Of a stretch of DNA of 64,000 bases, positions 63,982 through 64,000 are shown piece after piece. The position numbers were made by a program, and so were the translations under genes. The DNA is from Pedobacter panaciterrae (GTDB taxonomy: Bacteria; Bacteroidota; Bacteroidia; Sphingobacteriales; Sphingobacteriaceae). The notes beneath the pieces were generated by a model, which searched no databases, was not told the DNA's origin, and saw nothing but the letters and a program-made list of their open reading frames with translations. The number at the start of each line of letters is the position of its first letter. Position 1 is the first letter of the stretch. The stretch is from positions 16,175-80,174 of the forward strand of contig NZ_LGEL01000024.1 in assembly GCF_001636695.1 (NCBI RefSeq), written 5' to 3'.

Positions 63982-64000
63982 CTGTCTCTTATACACATCT
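63982..64000 (+). other. Tn5/Nextera mosaic-end adapter sequence
   Basis: The last 19 bases, CTGTCTCTTATACACATCT, are exactly the Tn5 19-bp mosaic end used in Nextera library adapters. In the absence of any transposase and with the sequence ending there, this is adapter left on an assembly end rather than a genomic Tn5 end. Confidence 0.95.

Noticed and set aside
63982-64000. Genuine Tn5/IS50 end
   Set aside because: Exact match to the hyperactive mosaic end used in library kits, which is a hybrid sequence not found in natural IS50, and it sits at the very end of the sequence.
1-64000. tRNA, rRNA, riboswitch or defence system
   Set aside because: Reading the intergenic stretches revealed no cloverleaf, rRNA block, known riboswitch motif, restriction-modification, CBASS, retron or similar gene set; a covariance-model scan could still find a small RNA.

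Overview
The window looks like chromosomal DNA from a member of the Bacteroidota, most probably Sphingobacteriaceae (Pedobacter-like). This is inferred from gene content and signals. The genes include TonB-dependent receptors with carboxypeptidase-regulatory N-domains, DUF4249, GLPGLI and DUF6266 proteins, a GH95 fucosidase, a SpmA/SpmB-type fusion and an exonuclease/GIY-YIG fusion. The DNA is A+T-rich, start codons rarely have Shine-Dalgarno sequences, and several upstream regions carry the Bacteroidota -7 box TAnnTTTG. No rRNA, tRNA, CRISPR array, transposase or phage gene was seen. The last 19 bases match the Tn5/Nextera mosaic end, so the right edge is probably an untrimmed assembly end.

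Layout. 1-7.0 kb: a cytochrome-c-bearing propeller protein, then a leftward glycan cluster (GH95 alpha-L-fucosidase, SGNH esterase, MFS transporter). 7.0-11.3 kb: an accessory patch of small genes (orphan antitoxin-like proteins, an XRE regulator, a secreted unknown, DUF6266) built from duplicated modules, with conserved promoter blocks, decayed gene fragments and about 300-bp hairpin elements. 11.6-17.2 kb: crotonase, secreted protein, LtaS-like sulfatase-fold enzyme and dipeptidyl peptidase IV. 17.7-20.3 kb: mlaE-mlaF-mlaD lipid-transport operon. 20.3-28.0 kb: two orphan histidine kinases around an aldose-1-epimerase-like gene, then a TonB receptor with its DUF4249 lipoprotein. 28.0-33.8 kb: the four-gene ligase-associated DNA damage operon (exonuclease, ATP-dependent ligase, Lhr-like helicase, PdeM nuclease), translationally coupled by overlaps. 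33.8-41 kb: ferritin-like protein, CDF transporter-Nudix-bioA operon, aminotransferase, nitrilase-family amidase, MacB-type permease. 41-49 kb: housekeeping genes (queA, ispD, cobalamin adenosyltransferase, ABC ATPase, gatC, acyltransferase, trpS, deoxynucleoside kinase, kdsB). 49.5-57 kb: TonB-type barrel with GLPGLI protein, pyrG, yidC. 57-64 kb: S9 peptidase, SpmA/SpmB-like membrane protein, OsmC protein, single-domain response regulator, DnaQ/UvrC-like nuclease.

The strongest unexplained signal is a family of intergenic elements, six copies here. Their core is an inverted repeat of about 29-32 bp (GTCATCTCGACGA-Y-AGGAGAG.../mirror). Between copies the stem shows compensatory base changes, and the outer tips often run into 17-20-bp tandem repeats. 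Two paralogous promoter modules, one with the element and one without, suggest that it inserts or spreads as a unit of about 290 bp. A second, smaller inverted-repeat family (TACTTAGTATTTAGA) flanks the aminotransferase and queA/ispD genes.
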